Both the position numbers and the translations under genes were made by a program. A DNA stretch of 30,449 bases from the NCBI GenBank assembly GCA_035293985.1, contig DATGLS010000016.1, positions 1-30,449 on the forward strand. Reading direction: 5' to 3'. Numbering within the stretch: position 1 is the first letter of the stretch; each line of letters opens with the position of its first letter. Positions 7,400-15,389 of the stretch are shown here, in pieces. Below the pieces are notes generated by a model. That model was not told the DNA's origin. It made no database searches and saw only the letters and a program-made list of their open reading frames with translations. The stretch comes from JAVDCA01 sp035293985. GTDB lineage: Bacteria > Pseudomonadota > Alphaproteobacteria > Rhizobiales > Xanthobacteraceae.

Positions 7400-7547
7400 G
7401 TCGTTGTGAGGAGGGCGGAGCCCGAGGAAGCAAGCTCGATCGCTGTGGATCGAGATTGCCGCCATGACGGGACCGGGTCAGCTCGTCTGCCGGTGCAGCT
7501 TGCGAATCGAGATTGCGGCGCCGCGGTGTGCGCGGCTCGCAATGACG
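7400..7547. repeat. Dispersed palindromic repeat, copy 4, composite
   Basis: A degenerate left arm (tcgttgtgaggagggcggag) is followed by gaagcaagctcgat and, at once, a short right arm (tcgagattgccgccatgacg, ending near 7469). A second right half follows (aatcgagattgcggcgccgc, then gcggctcgcaatgacga), ending at about 7547. It reads as two copies merged, with the second left arm missing. It ends 12 nt from the stop of the minus-strand cupin gene. Confidence 0.7.
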
Positions 7548-7558
7548 AACGGAGGGGA

Positions 7559-8026
7559 TCAGCTCTTATGGATCGGATCGATCCACTTCACGGCCTGCGG
7601 CTTCTCGACCGGCTCGATGTCGAGATTGACCACCACGGCCTCGTTGTCGCTGCGCACCAGCACGCATTCGAGCACCTCGTCGGCGCTCGCATTGATCTCC
7701 TGGTGCGGCACGAACGGCGGCACGTAGATGAAATCGCCAGGGCCGGCCTCGGCGACGTACTCCAGATGATCGCCCCAGCGCATGCGCGCCTTGCCGCGCA
7801 CCACGTAGATGACGCTCTCGAGCTCGCCATGATGATGCGCGCCGGTCTTGGCGTCGGGCTTGATCGCGACGGTGCCGGCCCAGATCTTCTGTGCGCCGAC
7901 GCGCGCGAAGTTGATCGCCGCCTTGCGGTCCATGCCGGGCGTCTGCGGCGTGTTGCCGTCGAGCGAGTTGCCGGGAATGACGCGCACGCCGTCGTGCTTC
8001 CATTTGTGGTCGTGGTCGGCGCTCAT
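7559..8026 (-). CDS. Cupin-domain protein
   Basis: 155 residues from ATG 8026; an in-frame GTG at 8059 has no ribosome binding site, whereas GAGG lies about 10 nt before 8026. It is a single-domain cupin. Motif 1 is HHHGELESVIYVVRG at residues 64-78, with H64-H66 and E70 as likely metal ligands. Motif 2 is GDFIYVPPFVPHQEIN at residues 97-112, with H108 as the last ligand. A complete ligand set argues for an active metal site, for instance a dioxygenase, isomerase or small-molecule-binding protein; the substrate is unknown. There is no signal peptide, so it is cytoplasmic. It is divergent from the methyltransferase gene at 8131. Confidence 0.8.
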   Translation of the reverse strand: MSADHDHKWKHDGVRVIPGNSLDGNTPQTPGMDRKAAINFARVGAQKIWAGTVAIKPDAKTGAHHHGELESVIYVVRGKARMRWGDHLEYVAEAGPGDFIYVPPFVPHQEINASADEVLECVLVRSDNEAVVVNLDIEPVEKPQAVKWIDPIHKS

Positions 8027-8130
8027 GGATGAAACCTCGGCTTCGTTGGCGTATGCCACGATATAGAGGTTTTTGGGCCGCCCGCCACGGGGTGCTATAG
8101 GTCGGCGACGATGGCAACGGGAGTGCAGGT

Positions 8131-8901
8131 GTGAACGAGGCGTGGTCAGACGCCAGGGCCCGCGTCAGTGGGCTCTACGCGCTCGGCCTCTATCTGCCAG
8201 GATCGCTCGCGGCGCGGCGGTTGCGCGACCGCAGCCGCGCGCTGCGTGGCGTGCGGCGGGGGCATGCCATGCATCTGCCGCAGGCGTCGTGGTCGGAGGT
8301 GCTGTCGCGGCGAACGATCCGACTGGTCGCGACCGACAAGGCGAACGGCAACGTCAACCTGGCGGAGCTCGGCGTGCTGGCGCAGGCCGCGGCCGCCGTG
8401 CGTCCGGGCGCGCTCATCGTCGAGATCGGCACGTTCGACGGGCGCACCACGCTCAATCTCGCGGTCAATGCGCCGGACGCGAGCCGGCTCGTGACCCTCG
8501 ATCTGCCGCCGGAGGATCGCGCGGCCTTCGCGCTCGCGCCGGGCGAGCGGCAGTATGTCGACAAGCGGGCGCCGGGCGCGCGCTTTCGCGAAGCCGCGCC
8601 GCCGTGGTCGGGCGCGGCGGCGCGCATCACGCAGATGCTCGGCGATTCAGCGACGTTCGACTGGTCGCCTTATCGCGGGCAGGCGGGTCTCGTCTTCGTC
8701 GACGGCTCGCATGCCTACGAGTATGTGCGCAAGGATTCGGAGACGGCATTCGGCCTGCTCGGGCCCGGCGGCATGGTGCTGTGGCACGACTACGGCCGCT
8801 GGGAAGGCGTCACGCGCGCGCTCGACGAGCTCGAGGCGGAGCGGCGGCTCGGCCTGCGTCATGTGCGCGGGACGAGCCTCGTGTTTTGGCGCGGACAATA
8901 G
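8131..8901 (+). CDS. Class I SAM-dependent methyltransferase (Methyltransf_24 type)
   Basis: 256 residues from a GTG at 8131. The SAM-binding motif I is VEIGTFDGRTTLNL at residues 97-110. Motif II is LVTLDLP at about 120-126. The typical Methyltransf_24 core LVFVDGSHAYEYV is at residues 187-199, followed by GPGGMVLWHDYG (211-222). Such enzymes modify sugars, natural products or lipids; the acceptor cannot be told here. The first 60 residues are basic and show no signal peptide. It is the first gene of a plus-strand trio with the Bug protein (10-nt gap) and the deacetylase. Confidence 0.8.
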   Translation: MNEAWSDARARVSGLYALGLYLPGSLAARRLRDRSRALRGVRRGHAMHLPQASWSEVLSRRTIRLVATDKANGNVNLAELGVLAQAAAAVRPGALIVEIGTFDGRTTLNLAVNAPDASRLVTLDLPPEDRAAFALAPGERQYVDKRAPGARFREAAPPWSGAAARITQMLGDSATFDWSPYRGQAGLVFVDGSHAYEYVRKDSETAFGLLGPGGMVLWHDYGRWEGVTRALDELEAERRLGLRHVRGTSLVFWRGQ

Positions 8902-8911
8902 GGAAGCATCG

Positions 8912-9880
8912 ATGCGCAGGCTGCTGACGCTCGCATTCGTTCTGCTCGTTGCCACGATGGCGCGCGGGCAGGAGGTCTATCCGGCTCGTCCGATCACGCT
9001 GGTGGTGCCATATCCGCCGGGCGGCGTCACCGACACGCTGGCGCGTCTCCTCGCCGAGCGGATGAAGAAGACGATCAAGCAGACCATCGTGGTCGAGAAC
9101 GTCGGCGGGGCGGGCGGCGGCATCGGCATCGGCCGCGTCGCGCGGGCGGCGCCGGACGGCTACACGATCGCGATCGGCAGCTCGGAGACGCACGTGCTCA
9201 ACGCGGTCTCGCTCGCGCTGCCCTACGACGTGGTGGCGGACTTCGCGCCGATCGTGCAGCTGCCGGCCTATCCGTTCCTGATCGTCACGCCGAATTCGGT
9301 GCCGGCGACCACGCTCAAGGAGCTGGTGGCGTGGATCAAGGCCAACACGGCCAAGGTCACGCAGGGCACCGTCGGCTACGGCAACACGCAGCACATGTGC
9401 GGCATCCTCATGCAGCAGGCGCTCGGCGTGACCTGGCAGCTCGTGCCTTATCGCGGCGGCACGCCGGCGATGCAGGACCTGCTGTCGGGCCAGTTCAACC
9501 TCATGTGCACCGCGTCGGGCAGCTTCTTGCCCCTGGTGCGCGCGAAGCAGATCCGAGCCTATGCGATTACCACGGCGACACGCGCCGCGTCGGCGCCGGA
9601 GATCCCGACGGTGGATGAGGCAGGACTGCCGGGACTTCACCTCGCGGTGTGGAACGCGCTGTGGGCGCCGAAGGGGACGCCGCGGCCGGTGGTCGACGAG
9701 CTGAATGCCGCGGCGGCGGAGGCGATGGCCGATCCGGTGTTCAAGCAGCGCATGATCGATCTCGCGCTCGAGATGCCGCCGGCCGACGAGCTGACGCCGG
9801 AGGCGCTTGGCGCGCTGCAGAAGGCGGGGATCGAGAAATGGTGGCCGCTGATGAAAGCAGCGGGCATCAAGCCTCAGTGA
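8912..9880 (+). CDS. Bug/TctC-family periplasmic substrate-binding protein
   Basis: 322 residues from the ATG at 8912, which has AGGGA 8 nt upstream and begins a clean signal peptide (RRLLTLAFVLLVATMARG, cleavage before QEVYP). The mature N-terminus YPARPITLVVPYPPGGVTDT is the hallmark of Bug proteins of tripartite tricarboxylate transporters. Further conserved parts are VENVGGAGGGIGIGRVARA, the second-lobe PYRGGTPAMQDLLSGQ and LPGLHLAVWNALWAPKGTP. These proteins bind carboxylates or amides in the periplasm. No TctA/TctB genes are adjacent, which is usual because Bug genes are often orphans; the TctA end at 30155 is about 20 kb away. It lies between a methyltransferase and a deacetylase gene. 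Confidence 0.92.
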   Translation: MRRLLTLAFVLLVATMARGQEVYPARPITLVVPYPPGGVTDTLARLLAERMKKTIKQTIVVENVGGAGGGIGIGRVARAAPDGYTIAIGSSETHVLNAVSLALPYDVVADFAPIVQLPAYPFLIVTPNSVPATTLKELVAWIKANTAKVTQGTVGYGNTQHMCGILMQQALGVTWQLVPYRGGTPAMQDLLSGQFNLMCTASGSFLPLVRAKQIRAYAITTATRAASAPEIPTVDEAGLPGLHLAVWNALWAPKGTPRPVVDELNAAAAEAMADPVFKQRMIDLALEMPPADELTPEALGALQKAGIEKWWPLMKAAGIKPQ

Positions 9881-9894
9881 GCGCTGGAGCCGCC

Positions 9895-10797
9895 ATGCAC
9901 TACGATTTCGTGCCGATGCCGGAACGCAAGCCGCTCAGATGGCCCAACGGCAAGCGCCTCGCGCTGATGCTCACGCTCAACCTGGAATACTGGGAGCTCA
10001 CCCAGGATCGCGACGGGCCCTATGTGGCGGGCGGGCCGTCGATCAACGAGCGCCTGCTGCCGGCGCGGGCGCCCGACTTCAACAATCACAGCTGGCGCGA
10101 GTACGGTCACCGCGTCGGCATCTGGCGGCTCTATGACGAGTTCGACGCGGCCGGCGTGCCGGCGAGCTGCGCCGTCAACGGCATCTTATGCGAGCGGCAT
10201 CCCCGGATCGTCACCGCGGCGAGCGAGCGCGGCTGGGAGCTGATCGCGCACAACTATCTGCAGGCCGATTCCCTGGTCGACTATCGCGACGATCCGGCCG
10301 CGGAGCGCGCCGTGATCGTGCGCGCGCTCGACGCGATCGAGACGGCGACCGGCCGACGCCCGAAGGGCTGGCTGTCGTCGGGCCTGCGCTGCACCGTGAA
10401 TACGTCGGACATCTTGAAGGAGCTCGGGCTCACGTATCACTGCGACTACATGAACGACGAGCAGCCTTACCTGATCGCGACGAAGCACGGGCCGCTGGTG
10501 TCGATTCCCTACACCCAGGAGGTCAACGACATCGGCATGTTCCTGCGCCGCAACTTCACCGCCGCGACCGCGTTCGAGACGATGCGCGACGAGTTCGACG
10601 AGCTCTATCGGCTGGGCGAGGCGAGCGCGCGGATCATGAGCATCGGACTGCACCCGCACATCATCGGCCGCGCCTTCCGGGTGCGCGCGCTGCGCGAGTT
10701 CCTGGCTTACGCGAAGCGCTTCGACGGCGTGTGGTGGGCGACGCGGGAAGAGATCGCCGCGTGGTATATGCAGAACCACGCTGGGCATATGGGGTGA
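9895..10797 (+). CDS. Polysaccharide deacetylase family protein (allantoinase/PuuE-like)
   Basis: 300 residues from the ATG at 9895, with GGAG 5 nt upstream, 14 nt after the Bug stop; the upstream in-frame extension overlaps the Bug gene and is rejected. It has the NodB-homology layout of the PuuE-like subgroup: N-terminal WPNGKRLALMLTLNLEYWEL, the EYGHRVGIWRLYDEFDAAGV segment, WELIAHNYLQAD where the zinc-binding histidine is expected, and late IGLHPHIIGRAFRVRALREF. Members hydrolyse C-N bonds of cyclic amides or deacetylate sugars. The Bug neighbour suggests action on an imported small molecule rather than cell-wall sugar, which is inference. It has no signal peptide and is cytoplasmic. Confidence 0.85.
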   Translation: MHYDFVPMPERKPLRWPNGKRLALMLTLNLEYWELTQDRDGPYVAGGPSINERLLPARAPDFNNHSWREYGHRVGIWRLYDEFDAAGVPASCAVNGILCERHPRIVTAASERGWELIAHNYLQADSLVDYRDDPAAERAVIVRALDAIETATGRRPKGWLSSGLRCTVNTSDILKELGLTYHCDYMNDEQPYLIATKHGPLVSIPYTQEVNDIGMFLRRNFTAATAFETMRDEFDELYRLGEASARIMSIGLHPHIIGRAFRVRALREFLAYAKRFDGVWWATREEIAAWYMQNHAGHMG

Positions 10798-10800
10798 GGG

Positions 10801-10904
10801 CGTCGTTGCGAGGAGCCGAAGGCGGACGAAGCAATCTCGCTCCGCTTGCGCATGCGCCCGCGGATCGAGGATTGCTTCGGCGCGCTACGCGCCTCGCAAT
10901 GACG
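10801..10904. repeat. Dispersed palindromic repeat, copy 5
   Basis: Left arm cgtcgttgcgaggag, then ggacgaagcaatctcgctcc, the middle gcttgcgcatgcgcccgcgg, atcgaggattgcttcggcgc, and right arm gcctcgcaatgacg. It occupies almost the whole gap between two convergent genes: 3 nt after the deacetylase stop and 7 nt before the trpE stop. It is the likely transcription end for both. Confidence 0.85.
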
Positions 10905-10911
10905 TTGCAGT

Positions 10912-12429
10912 TTATTGTCCGCGTTTTCCCGCGCTCGCAAACCGCCGCGCTTCCTCGGCGGCGCGGAAGAGGGCCTTCGCCTTGTTGATGCATTCCTGCT
11001 GCTCGTAGTCGGGATTGGAATCAGCGACCACGCCGGCGCCCGCCTGCACGTACATGCGGCCCTCCTTGATCAAAGCGGTGCGCAGCACGATGCAGGTGTC
11101 CATCTCGCCGGCGGCGGAGAAATAGCCGACGCAGCCGGCGTAGAGGCCGCGCTTCTCCTTCTCCAGCTCGTCGATGATCTGCATCGCGCGCACTTTCGGC
11201 GCGCCCGAGACGGTGCCGGCCGGGAAGCCCGCCGCGAGCGCATCGAGCGCGTCGTGGGACGCGGCGAGCTTGCCCTCGACGTTGGACACGATGTGCATCA
11301 CGTGGCTGTAGCGCTCGACGAAGAACTGGTCGGTCACCGTCACGGTGCCGATCTCGGCGACGCGGCCGACGTCGTTGCGGCCGAGGTCGAGAAGCATCAG
11401 GTGCTCGGCGCATTCCTTCGGATCGGCGAGGAGACTTTCCTCGAGCTCCTTGTCTTCGTGCGGCGTCGCGCCGCGCGGCCGCGTGCCGGCGATCGGGCGG
11501 ATCGTCACCACGTCATCGCGCGTGCGCACCAGGATCTCCGGGCTCGAGCCCACCACGGCGAAATCGCCGTAGTCGAGGTAGAACAGGAACGGCGCCGGGT
11601 TGATGCGGCGGATGGCGCGGTAGAGCGCGAAGGCGGGCAGCGTGAACGGCGCCTCGAAGCGTTGCGACAGCACCACCTGGAAGATGTCGCCGGCCGCGAT
11701 GTAGTCCTTGGCCTTGAGCACCATGCGCTTGAACTCGGCCGGCGCCGTGTTCGAGTGCGGCTCGATCACGATCGGGCCGGCCGCGCCGTTCGCCTGCTCC
11801 TTGTCGAGCGCGCGGTCGAGATCGTCGACGATCGTCGCGAGGCGCTCGGTCGCGCGCGCAAGCGCCGTCTTCGCCGGGACGGATTTTTCCGGCCGTACCG
11901 GCGTCACGACCGTGATGGTGTCCTTCACGGCATCGAAGATCACCACGACGGTCGGCCGCACGAGGATTGCGTCCGGAATTCCGATCGGATCGGGATTGGG
12001 CTTCGCGAGCTCCTCGATCAGCCGCACCGTGTCATAGCCGAGATAGCCGAACACGCCGGCCGCCATCGGCGGGAGGCCCTCGGGGATGTCGATTCGGCTT
12101 TCGGCGATGAAGCTTCGCAGCGCCGCGAGCGGCGCCTCGGCGCAGGGCGTGAAAGCGTCCGGCTTGGTGCGCGCCGTGCGGTTGATCCCGGCCTTGGTGC
12201 CGTTCGTGCGCCACACCGTGTCGGGATCGAGCCCGATCACCGAGTAGCGTCCGCGCGTCGCGCCGCCTTCGACCGATTCGAGAAGGAAGCTCAACGGACG
12301 GCGGTTCGCCACCTTGAGAAAGGCCGAGACGGGCGTCTCGAGATCGGCGACGAGGGTGGTCCACACGACCTGCGGCTTACCGGCCGCGTAGGCCTCGTCG
12401 AAGCGCGCGGCCGCCGGCTCGATCTGCAT
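10912..12429 (-). CDS. trpE: Anthranilate synthase component I
   Basis: 505 residues from the ATG at 12429, a normal TrpE length. It converts chorismate plus ammonia (from TrpG) to anthranilate, the first step of tryptophan synthesis, in the cytoplasm. The N-terminal region holds the feedback-inhibition motif LLES at residues 49-52 (SFLLESVEGG). The catalytic chorismate-binding domain shows IFQVVLSQRF (249-258), PIAGTRPRG (312-320), LLDLGRNDVGRV (346-357) and FPAGTVSGAPK (402-412). It starts 8 nt after the ppiD stop, so the two are very probably cotranscribed. In many relatives trpG follows trpE; here a repeat and a convergent gene follow, so trpG must lie elsewhere. Confidence 0.97.
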   Translation of the reverse strand: MQIEPAAARFDEAYAAGKPQVVWTTLVADLETPVSAFLKVANRRPLSFLLESVEGGATRGRYSVIGLDPDTVWRTNGTKAGINRTARTKPDAFTPCAEAPLAALRSFIAESRIDIPEGLPPMAAGVFGYLGYDTVRLIEELAKPNPDPIGIPDAILVRPTVVVIFDAVKDTITVVTPVRPEKSVPAKTALARATERLATIVDDLDRALDKEQANGAAGPIVIEPHSNTAPAEFKRMVLKAKDYIAAGDIFQVVLSQRFEAPFTLPAFALYRAIRRINPAPFLFYLDYGDFAVVGSSPEILVRTRDDVVTIRPIAGTRPRGATPHEDKELEESLLADPKECAEHLMLLDLGRNDVGRVAEIGTVTVTDQFFVERYSHVMHIVSNVEGKLAASHDALDALAAGFPAGTVSGAPKVRAMQIIDELEKEKRGLYAGCVGYFSAAGEMDTCIVLRTALIKEGRMYVQAGAGVVADSNPDYEQQECINKAKALFRAAEEARRFASAGKRGQ

Positions 12430-12437
12430 CTGCCGTC

Positions 12438-14345
12438 CTACTGCTGCGGATTTGAGCCGAGCGCCTGGTTGAGCTCGTTCTGGTCGACGTTGACGCCGAT
12501 GTCGTGCTCGATCTGGCCGATGAACTGCGCATAGATGTCGTTGTCGGTCGACTCGCGCAGCGCGTCGGAAAGCTGCTTCATGTCTGGCGCCGTCGCGTCG
12601 AAGGTCGGCTCGGTGATGCTGTCGACCACCATGACGATGCGCTCGGTCGGCTGCTTGCCGTCGGCGATCGCGGCCTCGCCCTTGGGGGTGTGAAACAGTA
12701 CCGTCACGGCGGCGGCCGGCAAGTCGCCGTTGTCGCCGCGCCGCTTGAGCCACTTGGTCTTCTCCACCGGGACCTTCTCGGCGGCCGCGAGGTCGGCGAG
12801 CTTGGCGCCGGCCTTGAGCTTGTCGACCATCTCCTTCGCCTTGGCGTTGAGGCGCTCGATCACCTGCTCGTCGTGCCAGCGCGTCGTGACCTCGTCCTTG
12901 ACCTCGTCGAGCGTGCGGTCGCGCGACGGCGTCACGGCGTCGACGTTGTACCAGATCACTCCGCCGTCCTGCGTTTGCACGGGTTCGTTCTCGTCATTCA
13001 CGTTGGCCGCGAAGATGCTGCTGAGCAGGTCGGCGCCCTTCGGCAGCGTAATCGGCTTGCCGTCCGGCCCGCGGCCGGAGCGGTCGACCGCGGCGATCGT
13101 CTGGATCGGCAGGTTGAGGCTCTTGGCGATCTCTCCGAGCGGCGTGCCGCTGCCGATCTGGTCGTCGACCTTGTCGCGCAGCTTCCTGATCTCCTGGCTG
13201 GCGCGCTGCATTGCGAGCCCCTTCTTGATCTCGGCCTGGGCCTGCTCGAACGTCTTGAGGTTGCCGGGCTCGATCTTGGTGACGCGCACGATGGTCGAGT
13301 TGTAGAGCCCGTCGATCGCGCCGCTCACCTCGTCGACCTTGAGCGAGAAGGCGGCGTTGGCGACCTTGTCGTCGGGGATCTGGAACTTGGCGATCACGCC
13401 CAGGTCCTTGTACTTGTCCTTGATCGCCGGGTCTTTGATCAGGTCGTCGAACGAGGTGCCGCTCTTGAGGCGCTCGGCCGCCTTGTGCGCCTCGTCCTTG
13501 TTGAAGAACAGGATCTGCTGCACGTCGCGCTTCTCCGGCGTGCCGAACCGATCCTTGTTCTTATCGTAGAAATCCTTGACCTCGGCGTCCGGGATCTCGA
13601 TCGTCGACGCGACCGTGTCGGGCGTCAGCGCCAGGATCGTCGCCTTGCGGTACTCGGGCGCGCGAAAGAGCACCTTGCGGGCGTCGAAATACTTGGCGAG
13701 CACGTCGGGCGCGGGCGGCGGGATGTCGCCGGCCTGGGCCGGGGTGAGCACCACGAAATCGGCGTCGCGCTGCTCGTTCTGGAAGCGGTTGAGCGCCTCG
13801 AGCTGCGCCTTCGGCGCGTCGAGGTTGGCGCTAAGCGACAGCAGAAGCTGCCGGCGCAAGGTGTCGCGCTTCTGCTCGGCGATGTAGCCCTGCTCCGAGT
13901 ATCCCTCCTCGCTCAGGGCGGCCTGGAACCGGGTCGCGTCGAACTGGCCGCCCGGGATGCGGAAGCGCGGATCATCCATGACGTGCTGGATCACGGCAGC
14001 CTCAGGAATGCCGAGTCGCAGGCGTCGCACGTACTGGTCGAGCGCGGCATTCTGTATCCACTCGGACAGGACCTGGCGGTCGATGCCGAAGGCGCGCGCC
14101 TGCTCGGGCGTGATCGGCCGGCGTACCTGGCGCGACAGCGCCTGGAGGCGCTGGTTGAACAGCTGGCGGAACTGGTCGGCCGTCATCTTGTCGTTGCCGA
14201 CCGTCACCAGCGCGCCACGCGTATAGCCGCGGAAGATGTCGCCGATGCCCCAGATGCCGAAGCTGACGGCGAGGCCGCCGACGACCACAGCCATGATCGT
14301 TTTGCCGACCCAACCCGAGGAGGCGTTGCGTATACCGCGAAGCAT
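12438..14345 (-). CDS. ppiD: PpiD-like periplasmic peptidyl-prolyl isomerase/chaperone
   Basis: 635 residues, the usual PpiD length. A single transmembrane helix (about 14-34, GKTIMAVVVGGLAVSFGIWG) anchors the protein in the inner membrane with the rest in the periplasm. A SurA-like N-terminal chaperone region follows (DQFRQLFNQRLQAL at about 57-70). The parvulin rotamase domain starts near residue 270 (KRDVQQILFFNKDEAHKAAE). A long C-terminal chaperone part contains a second parvulin-like stretch. It assists folding of exported proteins emerging from the Sec channel. The ATG start at 14345 has a weak ribosome binding site. It is divergent from tpiA and heads the ppiD-trpE unit, an arrangement common in Rhizobiales. 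Confidence 0.92.
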   Translation of the reverse strand: MLRGIRNASSGWVGKTIMAVVVGGLAVSFGIWGIGDIFRGYTRGALVTVGNDKMTADQFRQLFNQRLQALSRQVRRPITPEQARAFGIDRQVLSEWIQNAALDQYVRRLRLGIPEAAVIQHVMDDPRFRIPGGQFDATRFQAALSEEGYSEQGYIAEQKRDTLRRQLLLSLSANLDAPKAQLEALNRFQNEQRDADFVVLTPAQAGDIPPPAPDVLAKYFDARKVLFRAPEYRKATILALTPDTVASTIEIPDAEVKDFYDKNKDRFGTPEKRDVQQILFFNKDEAHKAAERLKSGTSFDDLIKDPAIKDKYKDLGVIAKFQIPDDKVANAAFSLKVDEVSGAIDGLYNSTIVRVTKIEPGNLKTFEQAQAEIKKGLAMQRASQEIRKLRDKVDDQIGSGTPLGEIAKSLNLPIQTIAAVDRSGRGPDGKPITLPKGADLLSSIFAANVNDENEPVQTQDGGVIWYNVDAVTPSRDRTLDEVKDEVTTRWHDEQVIERLNAKAKEMVDKLKAGAKLADLAAAEKVPVEKTKWLKRRGDNGDLPAAAVTVLFHTPKGEAAIADGKQPTERIVMVVDSITEPTFDATAPDMKQLSDALRESTDNDIYAQFIGQIEHDIGVNVDQNELNQALGSNPQQ

Positions 14346-14407
14346 GCCAATCGTCTTTGCGTGGGAGTGATCTTTGCTCGCGCGCCAACGCGCAGCGAAT
14401 TGTGGCT

Positions 14408-14436
14408 ATCATAGGGATGGCAGGGGCCATCCGCAA
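14408..14436 (-). promoter_or_regulatory. Candidate sigma-70-type promoter for ppiD-trpE
   Basis: Read on the minus strand, TTGCGG (complement of 14431-14436) is separated by exactly 17 nt from TATGAT (complement of 14408-14413). Transcription would start near 14401, giving a leader of about 55 nt before the ppiD ATG. The match is good by E. coli consensus, but alphaproteobacterial promoters vary, so this is a prediction. No equally good pair was found for tpiA in the same gap. Confidence 0.4.
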
Positions 14437-14528
14437 CATGTTGAATTAACGGCGGGAAATGTGTCGCGGCCCTCTTCCGCGCGGCAAGTCCGTCTGGTAA
14501 CGCGAACCGGGATCGTTGGGGATGCACG

Positions 14529-15290
14529 ATGGCTGCGGCGCGCCGTCCTTTGGTTGCCGGCAATTGGAAGATGAACGGGCTCGCGGCCTCGATCGTCGAG
14601 CTCGACCGCATCATCGCCGGGGCGGCGCCGGTCACGCCCAAGGCCGACCTGCTGGTCTGCCCTCCCACAACACTGATCGCGGCCTTCGCGGCGCGCGCCG
14701 CCGGCAGTCCGGTCGCGATCGGCGGCCAGGATTGCCGCGCCGAGCCGGCGGGCGCCTTCACGGGCGACATCGCGGCCGAGATGCTCAGCGACGCGGGTGC
14801 GCGCTTCGTCATCGTCGGCCATTCGGAGCGGCGCACCCTGCACCATGAAAGCGACGCCGCGGTGCGCGCCAAGGCGCAAGCCGCCTGGCGCGCCGGTCTC
14901 GTCGCCATCGTGTGCGTCGGCGAGAGTCGCGAGGAGCGCGCCTCCGGCACGGCGCTGGCGATCTGCGGCGGGCAGCTCGACGGCTCGCTGCCGGATGGCG
15001 CGACGGCGGCCAATCTCGTGGTCGCCTACGAGCCGGTCTGGGCGATCGGCAGCGGGCTCACGCCGATCCCGGCCGACGTCGCCGAGGTGCACGGCTTCAT
15101 CCGGGGGCGCCTCGTGGCGCGGTTCGGCGCGGCCGGGGAGGGCGTGCGCATCCTCTACGGCGGATCGGTCAAGCCGGCCAATGCCAAGGAACTGATGGCG
15201 GTCGCCAACGTCGACGGCGCGCTGGTCGGCGGCGCGAGCCTCAAGGCTAGTGAGTTTCTGGCGATTGCGCGTGGGGCGTATTGTGAGTAG
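14529..15290 (+). CDS. tpiA: Triosephosphate isomerase
   Basis: 253 residues, standard length. It interconverts dihydroxyacetone phosphate and glyceraldehyde 3-phosphate in glycolysis and gluconeogenesis. All catalytic residues are visible: N12 and K14 in AGNWKMN, H98 in VIVGHSERR, and E168 in VVAYEPVWAIG. The phosphate-binding segments ILYGGSVKP and GALVGGASLKASEF are also present. The ATG at 14529 has a weak upstream purine tract. It is divergent from ppiD. In many alphaproteobacteria secG follows directly, but here secG is at 29624. Confidence 0.97.
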   Translation: MAAARRPLVAGNWKMNGLAASIVELDRIIAGAAPVTPKADLLVCPPTTLIAAFAARAAGSPVAIGGQDCRAEPAGAFTGDIAAEMLSDAGARFVIVGHSERRTLHHESDAAVRAKAQAAWRAGLVAIVCVGESREERASGTALAICGGQLDGSLPDGATAANLVVAYEPVWAIGSGLTPIPADVAEVHGFIRGRLVARFGAAGEGVRILYGGSVKPANAKELMAVANVDGALVGGASLKASEFLAIARGAYCE

Positions 15291-15367
15291 CGAGTAGTGA
15301 ATGGCGAATAGCGAATAGGGTAGGAGGCGGCGTGGCCCTATTCGCCATTCGCTATTCGCTATTCGCC
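15289..15367. repeat. Long inverted repeat immediately after tpiA
   Basis: Arms of 32 nt (15289-15320 and 15336-15367) match at 27 of 32 positions around a 15-nt loop. All five mismatches are transitions, so the transcript could pair along the whole arm using G-U wobble. Each arm is itself built from the short unit GCGAATAGCGAAT or GGCGAAT. It begins at the last base pairs of the tpiA stop codon, so it could act as its terminator. It is unrelated to the other repeat family in this window. It marks the left edge of the DNA separating tpiA from secG. Confidence 0.8.
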
Positions 15368-15389
15368 CCCAACCGAGGAAAACAGCCCG

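Noticed and set aside
4473..7547. A CRISPR array made from the recurring repeats
   Set aside because: Copies are about 100 bp, palindromic, kilobases apart and in both orientations; there are no regular spacers and no cas genes.
8555..8911. N-terminal extension of the Bug protein
   Set aside because: It overlaps the methyltransferase gene out of frame; the signal peptide begins at 8912 behind a ribosome binding site.
10915..12534. 539-residue plus-strand frame opposite trpE
   Set aside because: Antisense shadow of trpE; Arg/His-rich without a motif.
12504..14414. 636-residue plus-strand frame opposite ppiD
   Set aside because: Antisense shadow of ppiD with no recognisable domain.
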